Source: Neolewinella persica DSM 23188
Lineage (GTDB): Bacteria > Bacteroidota > Bacteroidia > Chitinophagales > Saprospiraceae
Assembly (NCBI RefSeq): GCF_000373105.1
Contig: NZ_KB890423.1
Location: 1 to 64,000, forward strand
Length of the DNA: 64,000 nucleotides
Direction: 5' to 3'
Below are positions 1 through 7,630 of this stretch, piece after piece. Below the pieces are notes generated by a model that saw only the letters and a list, made by a program, of their open reading frames with translations, was not told the DNA's origin and ran no database searches. Both the position numbers and the translations under genes were made by a program. Position 1 is the stretch's first letter. Every line of letters begins with the position of its first letter.

Positions 1-280
1 CTGGGCAAAGAACAATGACATTGAGCTCAAATACATACAGCCGGGCAAACCTTCCCAGAATGGTTTAATGGAACGACTTAACAAGACCTTACGCGTTGAA
101 TGCCTTGATCTGAACTGGTTCCAATCTCTAGTGGAACTGAACGAGCGCATACAAGAATGGTCGGTAGTTTACAATCAGGTACGGCCACACAGCAGCATTG
201 GATACAAATCACCCGTAAATCACGAGAAATCAAAACAGAATTTCTACTTTAGAGTGGTAGCGGCCTAGGGGAAGCGTACA
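1..280 (+). mobile_element. Right end of an IS3-family insertion sequence (partial)
   Basis: The window opens inside an IS3-type element whose transposase ends at 268. Twelve bases past the stop, the sequence GGGGAAGCGTACA (268-280) ends in CA, as IS3-family right termini do (TG...CA). The left end lies outside the window, so the inverted repeat and target duplication cannot be checked. The exact right boundary is therefore inferred. Confidence 0.4.
2..268 (+). CDS. IS3-family transposase OrfB, C-terminal fragment
   Basis: The open frame enters from the left edge with no start codon in the window and ends at 266-268. The visible 88 residues are the end of a DDE/rve integrase core. The block QPGKPSQNGLMERLNKTLR carries the final catalytic Glu region, followed by NQVRPHSSIGYKSP, the usual C-terminal signature of IS3 (IS407/IS2-like) transposases. 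An internal Met at 68 is not a real start, because the conserved block begins upstream of it. The enzyme would catalyse cut-and-circularise transposition. Whether the element is intact cannot be judged from this fragment. Confidence 0.85.
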   Translation, partial: WAKNNDIELKYIQPGKPSQNGLMERLNKTLRVECLDLNWFQSLVELNERIQEWSVVYNQVRPHSSIGYKSPVNHEKSKQNFYFRVVAA

Positions 281-283
281 CTA

Positions 284-400
284 CCTTCCCTTGCACCAGC
301 GTGCGCGCCCAATATGTACTTACGTAGAAGTACGAGATGCTTGTCGTGACAACAATATTTTATGTATTTTATGGGCGCGGCCGCCGGTGCAGGGGAAAGG
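284..400. repeat. Convergent inverted pair of the 20-bp GC-rich motif
   Basis: A forward motif copy (291-310, 3 mismatches to TTGCACCTGCGGCCGCGCCC) faces a reverse copy (373-392, 2 mismatches). The similarity extends outward on both sides into CCTTCCC/CCTTTCCC, giving arms of about 30 nt around an AT-rich middle with its own short palindromes (TTGTCGTGACAA). The element starts a few bases from the IS end. It looks like a small hairpin or MITE-like unit, but no target duplication is evident. Confidence 0.6.
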
Positions 401-428
401 ACAAAAAGCAGGGTGGGGAGCCTCAAAC

Positions 429-1466
429 CTACCTGCTAACCCGTCCCGAACCATCCCCTTCCATCAACTGCATTACTTCTTCCAACCGAATGCGGTTAAG
501 GTCACCAAAAACGGAATGCTTCAGTGCGGAAGCTGCTAACGCAAAGTGCAACGCTTTATCGTCGTCTTCCGGCCAGGTCATCAGGCCATAAAGCAGGCCA
601 CCGACGAAACTGTCTCCGCCACCAACACGGTCGACCAGGTGGGTAAGCTCGTAGGTGGGAGCAGTATGTAGTTGGTCGCCATCATAAAGCAGCGCCGACC
701 AACTATGGTGACTAGCTGAGTGGGACTGTCGCTGTGTAGCGATGATTTTCTTTGCCTTCGGAAAGCGTTTCATGAAGGTCCGGCCTGCTGCGATAAACTC
801 GGCATGATCAGGACGAATATTTGCTGAAATATCGGGCTTTTCGAGCTGGAGGCCGAAGCAAAATTCGGCGTCAAAACCATTGCCAAAAATGATGTCACTG
901 TATTCTACCAGAGCTGGCAGGATCTCACGCGGATGCTTACCATATTTCCACATCTTGGCGCGATAGTTGATGTCAGTACTGATGGTGAGGCCCATTTTCG
1001 CTGCCGTTCTGCAGGCGATGAGGCATTCATCTGCGGCCGCTTGCCCCAGCGCGGGCACTACGCCCGACCAGTGAAACCAATCAGAGCCGGTGAAAGCCGC
1101 TTCCCAGTCTATTTTGCCCGGTACCAGGGTCGCCATGCTCGAGTGAGCACGGTCGTAAACTACCTTCGGTCCGCGTTGCATGTCACCCATTTCCACGAAA
1201 TAAATCCCCAGTCTGTCTCCGCCGCGAACCACCTGGTCGCACCCAACGGATTTCGTACGTAGAAAGCGCATGGCCCGGTCTCCGATATCATTATCCGGAA
1301 TACGGGATACGAAGTTCGCTTTGATACCGTAGTTTGTCAGGGATGCGGCAACGTTAGCTTCTCCACCACCAAAAACCAGATCGAAGGAGGTCGCCTGACT
1401 GAAGCGTTTTCTGTTGGGCGGGCTTAAACGAAGCATTATTTCTCCGAAGGTTGTGAGCTGGGGCAT
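429..1466 (-). CDS. kdgK: 2-dehydro-3-deoxygluconokinase (KDG kinase), PfkB family
   Basis: A 345-aa PfkB-family sugar kinase, normal length for KDG kinase. The N-terminus TTFGEIMLRLSPP and the FGGGEANVAASL block form the substrate site. The C-terminal ATP/anion-hole motif reads DRVGGGDSFVGGLLYGL, with the catalytic Asp in GGGD. The enzyme phosphorylates 2-keto-3-deoxygluconate, the common intermediate of uronate and alginate breakdown, to KDPG in the cytoplasm. The neighbouring SDR reductase and PL7 alginate lyase support this reading over other PfkB sugars. The ATG at 1466 precedes the first conserved strand directly. The gene reads away from the operator at 1985-2011. Confidence 0.85.
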   Translation of the reverse strand: MPQLTTFGEIMLRLSPPNRKRFSQATSFDLVFGGGEANVAASLTNYGIKANFVSRIPDNDIGDRAMRFLRTKSVGCDQVVRGGDRLGIYFVEMGDMQRGPKVVYDRAHSSMATLVPGKIDWEAAFTGSDWFHWSGVVPALGQAAADECLIACRTAAKMGLTISTDINYRAKMWKYGKHPREILPALVEYSDIIFGNGFDAEFCFGLQLEKPDISANIRPDHAEFIAAGRTFMKRFPKAKKIIATQRQSHSASHHSWSALLYDGDQLHTAPTYELTHLVDRVGGGDSFVGGLLYGLMTWPEDDDKALHFALAASALKHSVFGDLNRIRLEEVMQLMEGDGSGRVSR

Positions 1467-1489
1467 GGGGGAGGGGAGTATTGGATTGG

Positions 1490-1497
1490 TAAATATA
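1490..1497 (-). promoter_or_regulatory. Possible -7 box for kdgK
   Basis: On the minus strand this reads TATATTTA, one base from the Bacteroidota -7 consensus TAnnTTTG, 24 bases before the kdgK start. No convincing -33 TTG is evident. Confidence 0.3.
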
Positions 1498-1619
1498 GTG
1501 CTTCAGATGAAGGAAGACCGGAAAGTAGTGTTTCAGAGTATTAGCCTGTTGTTAGAATGGACTCCAGGTAATTTGACCAATTTGCAGCGCTGTTTTACGC
1601 CGTCTCTGATGATGTTACC

Positions 1620-1868
1620 TCAGGTAAACAAAACAACGAAGCACATCACGACCACACGGGATATCCCGCTACCTGTACCGTATAAACTTCCGCTCATCAC
1701 GGCCATGATCGCGCCGCTGATGCTGAAGATTAGCACCCCCGCAATTATGAAGTTGTTGCGCTGGGTTCTCCAATCCGCCTTAGACCATCCCTTACGCTGA
1801 ATGAATAGCCGTCGCGACAGAAAAGTAGCCGCCGCCATAGTTGTACCAACAAATGCCGCAATTAGCAT
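1620..1868 (-). CDS. Small membrane protein of unknown function
   Basis: An 82-aa open frame with hydrophobic segments at about residues 2-18, 40-60 and 67-81, separated by a basic stretch (RRLFIQRKGWSKADWR). This gives a plausible two- or three-helix inner-membrane protein. Codon use resembles neighbouring real genes and no competing frame covers the region. It sits between kdgK and the uronate operator, in the same direction as kdgK. I do not recognise a family, and no function is proposed. Confidence 0.5.
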   Translation of the reverse strand: MLIAAFVGTTMAAATFLSRRLFIQRKGWSKADWRTQRNNFIIAGVLIFSISGAIMAVMSGSLYGTGSGISRVVVMCFVVLFT

Positions 1869-1984
1869 ACCCGCTCCTTCGACTTCTGGAACCGTAGGGA
1901 TGAGACCTCGGATGACATCACCTGGAAGTGGATAGACGAAGAATAGGGTATAATAACGGCTTCCATAAATATAGAAAGTTGAAA

Positions 1985-2011
1985 TTGGTTAACCAAATTT
2001 TGGTCAACCAA
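1985..2011 (+). promoter_or_regulatory. Tandem palindromic operator, UxuR/ExuR-like (GntR family)
   Basis: Two 12-bp sites lie three bases apart: TTGGTTAACCAA (1985-1996, perfect palindrome) and TTGGTCAACCAA (2000-2011, nearly perfect). The shape matches operators of the GntR/FadR-subfamily hexuronate repressors, for example the TTGGTATACCAA core of ExuR/UxuR. It lies immediately upstream of a -7 box at 2023 and of the alginate/uronate genes. Repression relieved by a uronate or KDG-type ligand is inferred. The regulator gene is not in this window. Confidence 0.6.
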
Positions 2012-2022
2012 TTTACTTCGTC

Positions 2023-2030
2023 TATCTTTG
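2023..2030 (+). promoter_or_regulatory. Bacteroidota -7 box TATCTTTG
   Basis: A perfect TAnnTTTG match about 20 bases after a TTTTGG that overlaps the second operator, giving a promoter that bound repressor could block. It drives rightward transcription into the transporter remnant and the SDR gene. Confidence 0.55.
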
Positions 2031-2042
2031 GAAAACAATTCT

Positions 2043-2206
2043 GACCTGTCGGTCATCGAGCTGATTGCCCTGGCCACCGTCATAAACTACATCGACTGGC
2101 AATCATTATCGGCGCGGCGCTGGCTTTAATTGCAATCATCAGCGTGTGGGGGTTGATCTCAAAAGTTAAGCCATTCAAATCGAATTCGTCGATCACAATC
2201 TTATAA
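2043..2206 (+). pseudogene. Decayed remnant of an MFS (hexuronate-type) transporter
   Basis: Directly after the promoter, one frame (2043-2129) reads LIALATVINYIDW. This resembles the N-terminal helix of ExuT-type MFS transporters (typically ALLFFATTINYIDRQ). From about 2102 a second frame reads IIIGAALALIAIISVWGLIS then KVKPF, resembling the last membrane helix and tail of such a protein, and stops at 2204. The roughly 400 residues between are gone and the junction changes frame, as expected from an internal deletion. No ATG opens the first frame. The transporter assignment rests on short segments plus context. Confidence 0.45.
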
Positions 2207-2275
2207 ATCATTCATCAAACAAGCCATCCACTAAACCTTTAAGAAGTACGGATGGCGTATTTAAAACTAAACATA

Positions 2276-3040
2276 ATGAGTAATCTTAATGGAAAAATTG
2301 CCATCATCACGGGAGCCACGGGCGGTATCGGTTTTGCGGTAGCAAAACGCTTAGGCCAGGACGGGTTCACCGTAATATTAAACGGTATTGACGACCAAAA
2401 CGGCGCTGCCCGCGTAAAAGAACTAACGGAAGAGGGGATCAAAGCGGAATACCACGGATTCGATGTAACGAAAGAGGACGCAGTAACTAAAAGCATTACC
2501 AGTATCGGGGAGAAATACGGTAAGATCGACGTACTGGTCAACAATGCCGGAGGGCTTGGAGGACGTTCCCGGTTTGAGGAAATGACTACGGAGTTCTACC
2601 GTAACGTAATGGCACTTAATCTGGACTCAGTATTTTTCGCTTCGCGGGCGGCCATTCCTTTTCTAAAGAAAGGAGAGAGTGCAACCATCATCAATTACAC
2701 CTCCAACGCAGCATGGAACGCGGGCGGGCCAGGAGCGGGAATCTACGGCACATCCAAGGCAGGCGTACAAACCATTACGCGGGCACTGGCCAAGGACCTG
2801 GCAGAATACGGTATTCGGGTAAATGCGGTGTCTCCCGGAACAATCGATACTCCCTTCCATAAGCAGATTAAATCTACGAAGCCCGAGGTTTTTGCTTCCT
2901 GGGCAAATAACATCATGCTCGGCAGGCTGGGCCAACCCGAAGACGTTGCCGGAGTAGTTTCCTTTCTAGCCAGTAAGGACGCTGCTTTTCTAACGGCAGA
3001 AACCATCCAGGTTGGAGGTGGTCAGGCTTTAGGCATTTAA
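2276..3040 (+). CDS. SDR-family oxidoreductase, probable DEH (alginate monomer) reductase
   Basis: A 254-aa classical short-chain dehydrogenase. The nucleotide-binding loop TGATGGIG is at residues 12-19, NNAGG at about 89-93, and the catalytic Ser143, Tyr157 and Lys161 (YGTSK) are in place. I start at ATG 2276, because the upstream ATG at 2252 would add eight unconserved residues before the first strand. Generic annotation would be 3-oxoacyl-ACP reductase-like. Its position between KDG kinase and a PL7 alginate lyase, behind a uronate-type operator, suggests it reduces 4-deoxy-L-erythro-5-hexoseulose uronate to KDG. That substrate is an inference from context. Confidence 0.8.
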   Translation: MSNLNGKIAIITGATGGIGFAVAKRLGQDGFTVILNGIDDQNGAARVKELTEEGIKAEYHGFDVTKEDAVTKSITSIGEKYGKIDVLVNNAGGLGGRSRFEEMTTEFYRNVMALNLDSVFFASRAAIPFLKKGESATIINYTSNAAWNAGGPGAGIYGTSKAGVQTITRALAKDLAEYGIRVNAVSPGTIDTPFHKQIKSTKPEVFASWANNIMLGRLGQPEDVAGVVSFLASKDAAFLTAETIQVGGGQALGI

Positions 3041-3085
3041 CACCGCTGCATCGCTGGACGTCTCAACCCGCCCTGCTTGCAAAAC

Positions 3086-3166
3086 CTATAATTGTACCTG
3101 CGTCTGCGCCCGAATACTTTTACTTTAAAGAAGAGTGTTCGGGCGCGTCGCCGGTACAGCTATCCT
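3086..3166. repeat. Convergent inverted motif pair (hairpin) upstream of the alginate lyase
   Basis: Forward copy 3092-3111 and reverse copy 3141-3160 are close inverted complements of each other, about 22 nt per arm with a 29-nt loop. Both arms share the same departures from the family consensus (TGTACC instead of TGCACC, GCGCCCGAA at the inner end), so pairing is preserved. The hairpin lies in the 5' region of the lyase gene. Confidence 0.6.
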
Positions 3167-3211
3167 ACCTTCTTTGCTCTTTATAGATATATAATTACTA
3201 AATATATTTCA

Positions 3212-4261
3212 ATGTCTACCTCGTCTAATTTAATGTTACTGATCGTCCTATGCTTAACATTGATCAGCTGTGGGGACAACACTCCCCCCGAAACGGAGAA
3301 TACCAAGGAAAATGCCATCACTCATCCAAGTGACTTGATGCCTTCGATTGATCAGTGGGGAATACTGCTCGGTAACGGAGAGTCGATCAAAGACTTGGCG
3401 GGATTTTCTCACGAGGACTACTTCTACCACGTAAACGACGGCACCGATTGGGTCGTCTACAAAACACCAAATGGAGGAGTTACTTCCCCTAATTCGCACA
3501 ATACACGGACGGAACTGGGGCAAAAGAAAGCTAACCGTTGGGTACCCGAAACCGGAGGAAAACTTACCGGAACGCTTAAGGTCACACACGTTTCCACTTC
3601 AGGGGACGCTAGGGTAGCGGCATCTTTTTCTGTAGTTGTGGGCCAAATCCACAGCGATAGCGGCCATGAGAATGAGCCCCTTAAAATATTCTACAAAAAA
3701 TTTCCCGGTCACGCTAAAGGCTCTGTTTTCTGGAATTACGAAATCAATACGGCGGGTGATGACAACGCCGGACGGTGGGATTTCTCTACCGCCGTATGGG
3801 GTTACGACATGGCGAAGATCGGCGCTGACTCAACCGATTTTCCCGCTGAGCCAGAAGACGGAATCGAATTAGGAGAGGAGTTTAGCTACGAGGTTAATGT
3901 GTACAAAGGCATTATGTATCTCACCTTCACCAGTGATGGCCACGCGACGAAGGAGTTTACGAAAGATCTCACCGCTTCCGATTACGTCAACAAGTCGGAT
4001 TTGCCCCAGCAAGTTATTACCCAATTCGTATCCATCGGTCAGGATGGAACGGAACGCCCGGAAGCTTATGCCGGCGAAACTCAGTTCTTCAAACAAGGAG
4101 CTTATAACCAAACTAACGGCCGTAGCCCGTCTACCAATATGGTATGGAGCACAGGCGGAAACACTTACGACGGCAATTTGGAGAAGCAATATGCCAACGG
4201 TGACTATGCGGAAGTCTGGTTCAGGGAATTTTCCGTTGGGCCGGGCGTCGCTCCACGTTAA
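3212..4261 (+). CDS. Alginate lyase lipoprotein, polysaccharide lyase family 7
   Basis: A 349-aa protein with a lipoprotein signal (LLIVLCLTLISC, lipid-bearing Cys at residue 20), so probably an outer-membrane or periplasmic lipoprotein. The PL7 jelly-roll signatures are visible in order: RTEL (99-102), QIH (145-147) and the C-terminal FFKQGAYNQ (Tyr298). These carry the catalytic Gln, His, Tyr and Arg. It cleaves alginate by beta-elimination to unsaturated oligomers. I start at ATG 3212, because the longer frame from 3092 reads through the hairpin repeat. There is no T9SS domain. It lies downstream of the SDR gene, probably with its own promoter. Confidence 0.88.
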   Translation: MSTSSNLMLLIVLCLTLISCGDNTPPETENTKENAITHPSDLMPSIDQWGILLGNGESIKDLAGFSHEDYFYHVNDGTDWVVYKTPNGGVTSPNSHNTRTELGQKKANRWVPETGGKLTGTLKVTHVSTSGDARVAASFSVVVGQIHSDSGHENEPLKIFYKKFPGHAKGSVFWNYEINTAGDDNAGRWDFSTAVWGYDMAKIGADSTDFPAEPEDGIELGEEFSYEVNVYKGIMYLTFTSDGHATKEFTKDLTASDYVNKSDLPQQVITQFVSIGQDGTERPEAYAGETQFFKQGAYNQTNGRSPSTNMVWSTGGNTYDGNLEKQYANGDYAEVWFREFSVGPGVAPR

Positions 4262-4370
4262 AACTGTGGCGGGACCTCAAGCCTATGCGTATTTTGCCAG
4301 TTCGTTCCAATTGCTACTGATCGCTAAGCCAAACACTTAATAATCTTGTGCTTTGTTAACCAGAGGTTCT

Positions 4371-6872
4371 TTATTGAACAATGATTGGAACTGCAAATAC
4401 GTGCCCACCCGCCAACACCCGAATGATGTAAGTCCCCGCCGGCTGCTGACTAAGGTCAAGCGACTGATCGGTAACCGGCAAGCCCAGTACACGTCCGCGC
4501 AAGTCATAAGCCCCAATAATTTGTGCCGGACCTGATACCTGCAAAACGCCCGTAGTCGGATTAGGAAACAACTTCACGCCCAGCTCAGCGAGTTCCCGGA
4601 TTTCACTCAAAACATCGATGACTACATCTTGGAGAAGAGTATCCCTACACGGCCCGTTGATCGCTACGTAAGTGACCTCATAGGAGCCCGTCGCGGCATA
4701 AGTATGAGTAGGCTCCGCCTCCATACTCAGGCTATCATCCCCAAAGTTCCAGTAATGCTCCGTGGCGTTGAGGGAGAGGTTGACAAAGGTAGCCGCCGAA
4801 GTATCAACGGAAGCAGTTAACTCAGCCGTCGGTTGCGCATAGATACGTACCGGAATCGTGCGAATGGTATCATTGCCCACTGCGCCAAACAGCGTAAGGG
4901 TGATTTCGTAAGTGCCTGGTTCTGTATAAGTGACTTCCGGATTCGCTTCCTGGGATGTCTCCGGGCTGCCGCCCGGGAAGTTCCACTTCCGATCATCGTA
5001 GGTCCCGGTGCTGATATCGGCAATGGAGAATGTAAGTGGAGCACAGCCGTCTACATCTTTCAAGCTGATCTCTGCGACGGAAAATTCAGGAAGGATCGTC
5101 CTGGCTAATCCTGCCACGAGATCGCCACAATTCGCATTCAGCAGGGTAACTGTAACGAGGTAGGTCCCACCTTCCTGGTAAGTATGATCCAGTACCACAA
5201 CGTTAGTATCGATGATTGTGCCGTCACCAAAATCATAGCGGATACTGTCGAAACCATTTGCACCGGTAAGGTTGACGGAAACAAATTCGTCATCGAAAAT
5301 GATGTCTGTAGTTTCGACTACAGGGTTGGGAAACACCGTGAAAGTAGCGGTATCTCCAGGGTAGATGAATCCACGTGGTGTTTGCAAGGTTTGAATAGCC
5401 CTGAAGGTTCCGCGCACGGAGTCAGCAAAAAATATCCGAAGACTCAGCCCAACGGGCTGAACCGTTACTCCGGGAACCTCGGGAAGAACCTCCCAGGTTA
5501 CAGCACGGGATCCCAGGCTTGCATCAGTGATTAACAGCTGCTCACCGCCGCACAGTGTGTCGGCAGATTGCGTGAAACCGCCAAAGGGTACGGGGTAAAG
5601 TATGGTGGTTTCATTTCCAACGCTGCCAACGCCTGCCGGCTCGTCGTTGGGGCCACACTCGTTAGAACCGAGCCTTAAGCCTGGTCCACCCTGGCTAAAA
5701 TTTGAGACCGGACTAAAGGCGCTGCGTGCTCTGGCCGCAGAGATCATTCGGCCGCCGCTTCCGCCACCCCCGGGCCCAAAACAGCGATCAGGAGCGTTGG
5801 TTACATCGCCACCTTTTCCACCGGAGAGGTCGATTGCAGGATTTCCCCGAAGAGTATCGGCGATCAATAAGATGGAACCGGCCGCTCCGCCGCCACCGCC
5901 ACCATCACCGTTGACGTCCTGCCCGGGCAGGCCAGAAACATCCAGCCGGCTACTGACGTCGAAATTGATGGTTGGGGCCCACAGCACGATGAGACCCCCT
6001 CCGTTTCCACCGGAGGCCATGTTCGTATTGTTGGCATGTCCGGCGCCACCACCTCCCCCGAAATAAAGAATGTCGTGATTGGTAATCAAGCCTGAGCCTC
6101 CCCAGCCGGGGAAATTCCCACGACAGGCGTTATTCAGCAGCCCCATAACGATGTTGCGCGCACCGTTGCCGCCGGGGCCGGAGTTGGCTCCACCTCCACC
6201 TCCGGAATTGTGGTCGTTGCCACCGCCGCCGCCGTTGGCGGCGAAGGCACGGCCTGCCTCCTGGCCGGCGGGTACGCCGGCAATGCCCTCGCCCCGTGGA
6301 GAGCCTCGCCAATTCGCCAGGTCGTAAACTTCTCCATCTGCCGAAGTGAACCGATTGCAATTACTGTCGGACTCCCGACCCGCAGCCCCACGAAAACCCG
6401 AGCCTTCGGCGTGTAATACGGCGTTCTTCTCCAGGCTGATTCGTGACTCCGCCGCCAGGAAAATGACGCCACCGGTAGTACCGTCGTAGGGTTGGCTGAC
6501 CAATTGTTCTCCCGTTACCGATACCTCATTCCAGCTCTGATAAACCACGAGCTGTGTACTCGCCAGAGCATAATCATGTGTGATGGGAAAAGCCAGGAAA
6601 AGGGTGTCCCCGTTTACCCCGATGACTTTATTCAGATCGTAATGCCCTGCCCCGTTAGTAGCGCTTACCCGGCCGATGTTACTCCCGCTTAGATTAATGT
6701 CTGCACCGCCATGTTGGTAAATGAGTAACCGGGTTTGGTCATCTGCTCCCTGTGCCGCGGTACTACGCAGCCACTGCTCGGAGGAGTTAATTTCAACAAT
6801 AACGTGATAACTGTTCTGTGCAGACAGCAATGCACAAAACAGCAGCGCCAGGCTACTAAATAAAAATTTCAT
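4371..6872 (-). CDS. Secreted PKD-domain protein with T9SS type A sorting domain
   Basis: An 833-aa secreted protein. The signal peptide MKFLFSSLALLFCALLSAQ supports the ATG at 6872 over the longer frame from 6908. The middle is very glycine-rich (about residues 190-390, runs of GGGGG), followed by three PKD-like domains with YDFGDG, WNFPGG and WNFGDD signatures. The C-terminus has the T9SS sorting domain (VKLFPNPTTGVLQVSG ... QQPAGTYIIRVL). It is probably exported across the outer membrane by T9SS and surface-attached. No enzyme domain is recognised, so an adhesive or structural role is possible. It converges with the alginate lyase gene, about 110 bases apart. Confidence 0.8.
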   Translation of the reverse strand: MKFLFSSLALLFCALLSAQNSYHVIVEINSSEQWLRSTAAQGADDQTRLLIYQHGGADINLSGSNIGRVSATNGAGHYDLNKVIGVNGDTLFLAFPITHDYALASTQLVVYQSWNEVSVTGEQLVSQPYDGTTGGVIFLAAESRISLEKNAVLHAEGSGFRGAAGRESDSNCNRFTSADGEVYDLANWRGSPRGEGIAGVPAGQEAGRAFAANGGGGGNDHNSGGGGGANSGPGGNGARNIVMGLLNNACRGNFPGWGGSGLITNHDILYFGGGGGAGHANNTNMASGGNGGGLIVLWAPTINFDVSSRLDVSGLPGQDVNGDGGGGGGAAGSILLIADTLRGNPAIDLSGGKGGDVTNAPDRCFGPGGGGSGGRMISAARARSAFSPVSNFSQGGPGLRLGSNECGPNDEPAGVGSVGNETTILYPVPFGGFTQSADTLCGGEQLLITDASLGSRAVTWEVLPEVPGVTVQPVGLSLRIFFADSVRGTFRAIQTLQTPRGFIYPGDTATFTVFPNPVVETTDIIFDDEFVSVNLTGANGFDSIRYDFGDGTIIDTNVVVLDHTYQEGGTYLVTVTLLNANCGDLVAGLARTILPEFSVAEISLKDVDGCAPLTFSIADISTGTYDDRKWNFPGGSPETSQEANPEVTYTEPGTYEITLTLFGAVGNDTIRTIPVRIYAQPTAELTASVDTSAATFVNLSLNATEHYWNFGDDSLSMEAEPTHTYAATGSYEVTYVAINGPCRDTLLQDVVIDVLSEIRELAELGVKLFPNPTTGVLQVSGPAQIIGAYDLRGRVLGLPVTDQSLDLSQQPAGTYIIRVLAGGHVFAVPIIVQ

Positions 6873-6962
6873 TAGGGAAGATTGAATAGTGTCAGTGTCT
6901 GAAATCAAAGCTCTAAAGCATAAAGATACGTTTGGGATAGGGTAGGAAGGTAGAGCCTTAAC

Positions 6963-7436
6963 TTACTCGTTATGATATTTCTCCCCCCGGAGAATGGTCA
7001 TCGCCCGATACAATTGTTCAGAAATAAATAAGCGGATCATCTGGTGGCTGAAAGTCATTTTGCTGAGCGAAAGCTTCCCGTTGGCTCGTTCGTAGATAGC
7101 GGGTGGAAAACCGTAGGCACCACCCACAAGAAATACCAATCGGCGATAAGGCTTTTGCAGCTGTTTATCAAGCCAGTAAGCGAAATCCACACTCCCATGC
7201 TGTTTGCCACCTTCATCAAGGAGGATCAGGCCATCGTCGTTCTTCAGGCGGGAGAGAACCAGCTCTCCTTCCTTTTCTTTTAGCTTATCGGGAGACATTT
7301 TTCCGGCGCCCTTGATGTCGGGCAAGACCTCAAAAGTGATGGGGAGGTAGTGCTTTAGCCGTTTGGCGTAGATGGCTTCACCCTCCCGGAGATAGGGTTC
7401 GGTAGTTTTTCCAATGAAATAGACGTGGACTTTCAT
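6963..7436 (-). CDS. rlmH: 23S rRNA (pseudouridine1915-N3)-methyltransferase
   Basis: 157 aa, the standard RlmH length. It opens MKVHVYFIGKT and carries the SPOUT-fold SAM-binding knot segment LVFLVGGAYGFPPAIYERA. The C-terminal signature KMTFSHQMIRLFISEQLYRA precedes ILRGEKYHNE. It methylates N3 of pseudouridine 1915 in helix 69 of 23S rRNA, acting on 70S ribosomes. It stands alone, in the same direction as the PKD-protein gene, 90 bases upstream of that gene's start. Confidence 0.95.
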   Translation of the reverse strand: MKVHVYFIGKTTEPYLREGEAIYAKRLKHYLPITFEVLPDIKGAGKMSPDKLKEKEGELVLSRLKNDDGLILLDEGGKQHGSVDFAYWLDKQLQKPYRRLVFLVGGAYGFPPAIYERANGKLSLSKMTFSHQMIRLFISEQLYRAMTILRGEKYHNE

Positions 7437-7531
7437 AAGGCGAAGATAAGGTGGGCAAACGAAACCCCAGCGATAGTAGTTAACCGACGAATTAGATGCG
7501 AGGGGGCAACTTACCCTGCGCTTAACCGCCT

Positions 7532-7556
7532 TATCTTTGCACCTGCGGCCGCGCCC
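7532..7556 (+). promoter_or_regulatory. TATCTTTG -7 box fused to a perfect copy of the 20-bp motif, upstream of lysA
   Basis: TATCTTTG (7532-7539) is a perfect Bacteroidota -7 box. Its TTG is also the first three bases of a mismatch-free TTGCACCTGCGGCCGCGCCC (7537-7556). This places the GC-rich part around the expected transcription start, 75 bases before lysA. Downstream follows an AGTCAGATAGTC tract also seen at 40747. Confidence 0.5.
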
Positions 7557-7630
7557 CGTTTGTCAAACAGTCAGATAGTCCTGTGGTCAAGCAGTTGGTC
7601 GCATAGTTTTAACCCCAATAAACAAAAACC

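Noticed and set aside
1862-2083. 73-aa minus-strand frame
   Set aside because: It covers the operator, the promoter and the start of the transporter remnant. No coherent protein features.
5602-6066. 154-aa Pro-rich plus-strand frame
   Set aside because: Antisense of the glycine-rich part of the PKD protein: glycine codons read backwards as proline.
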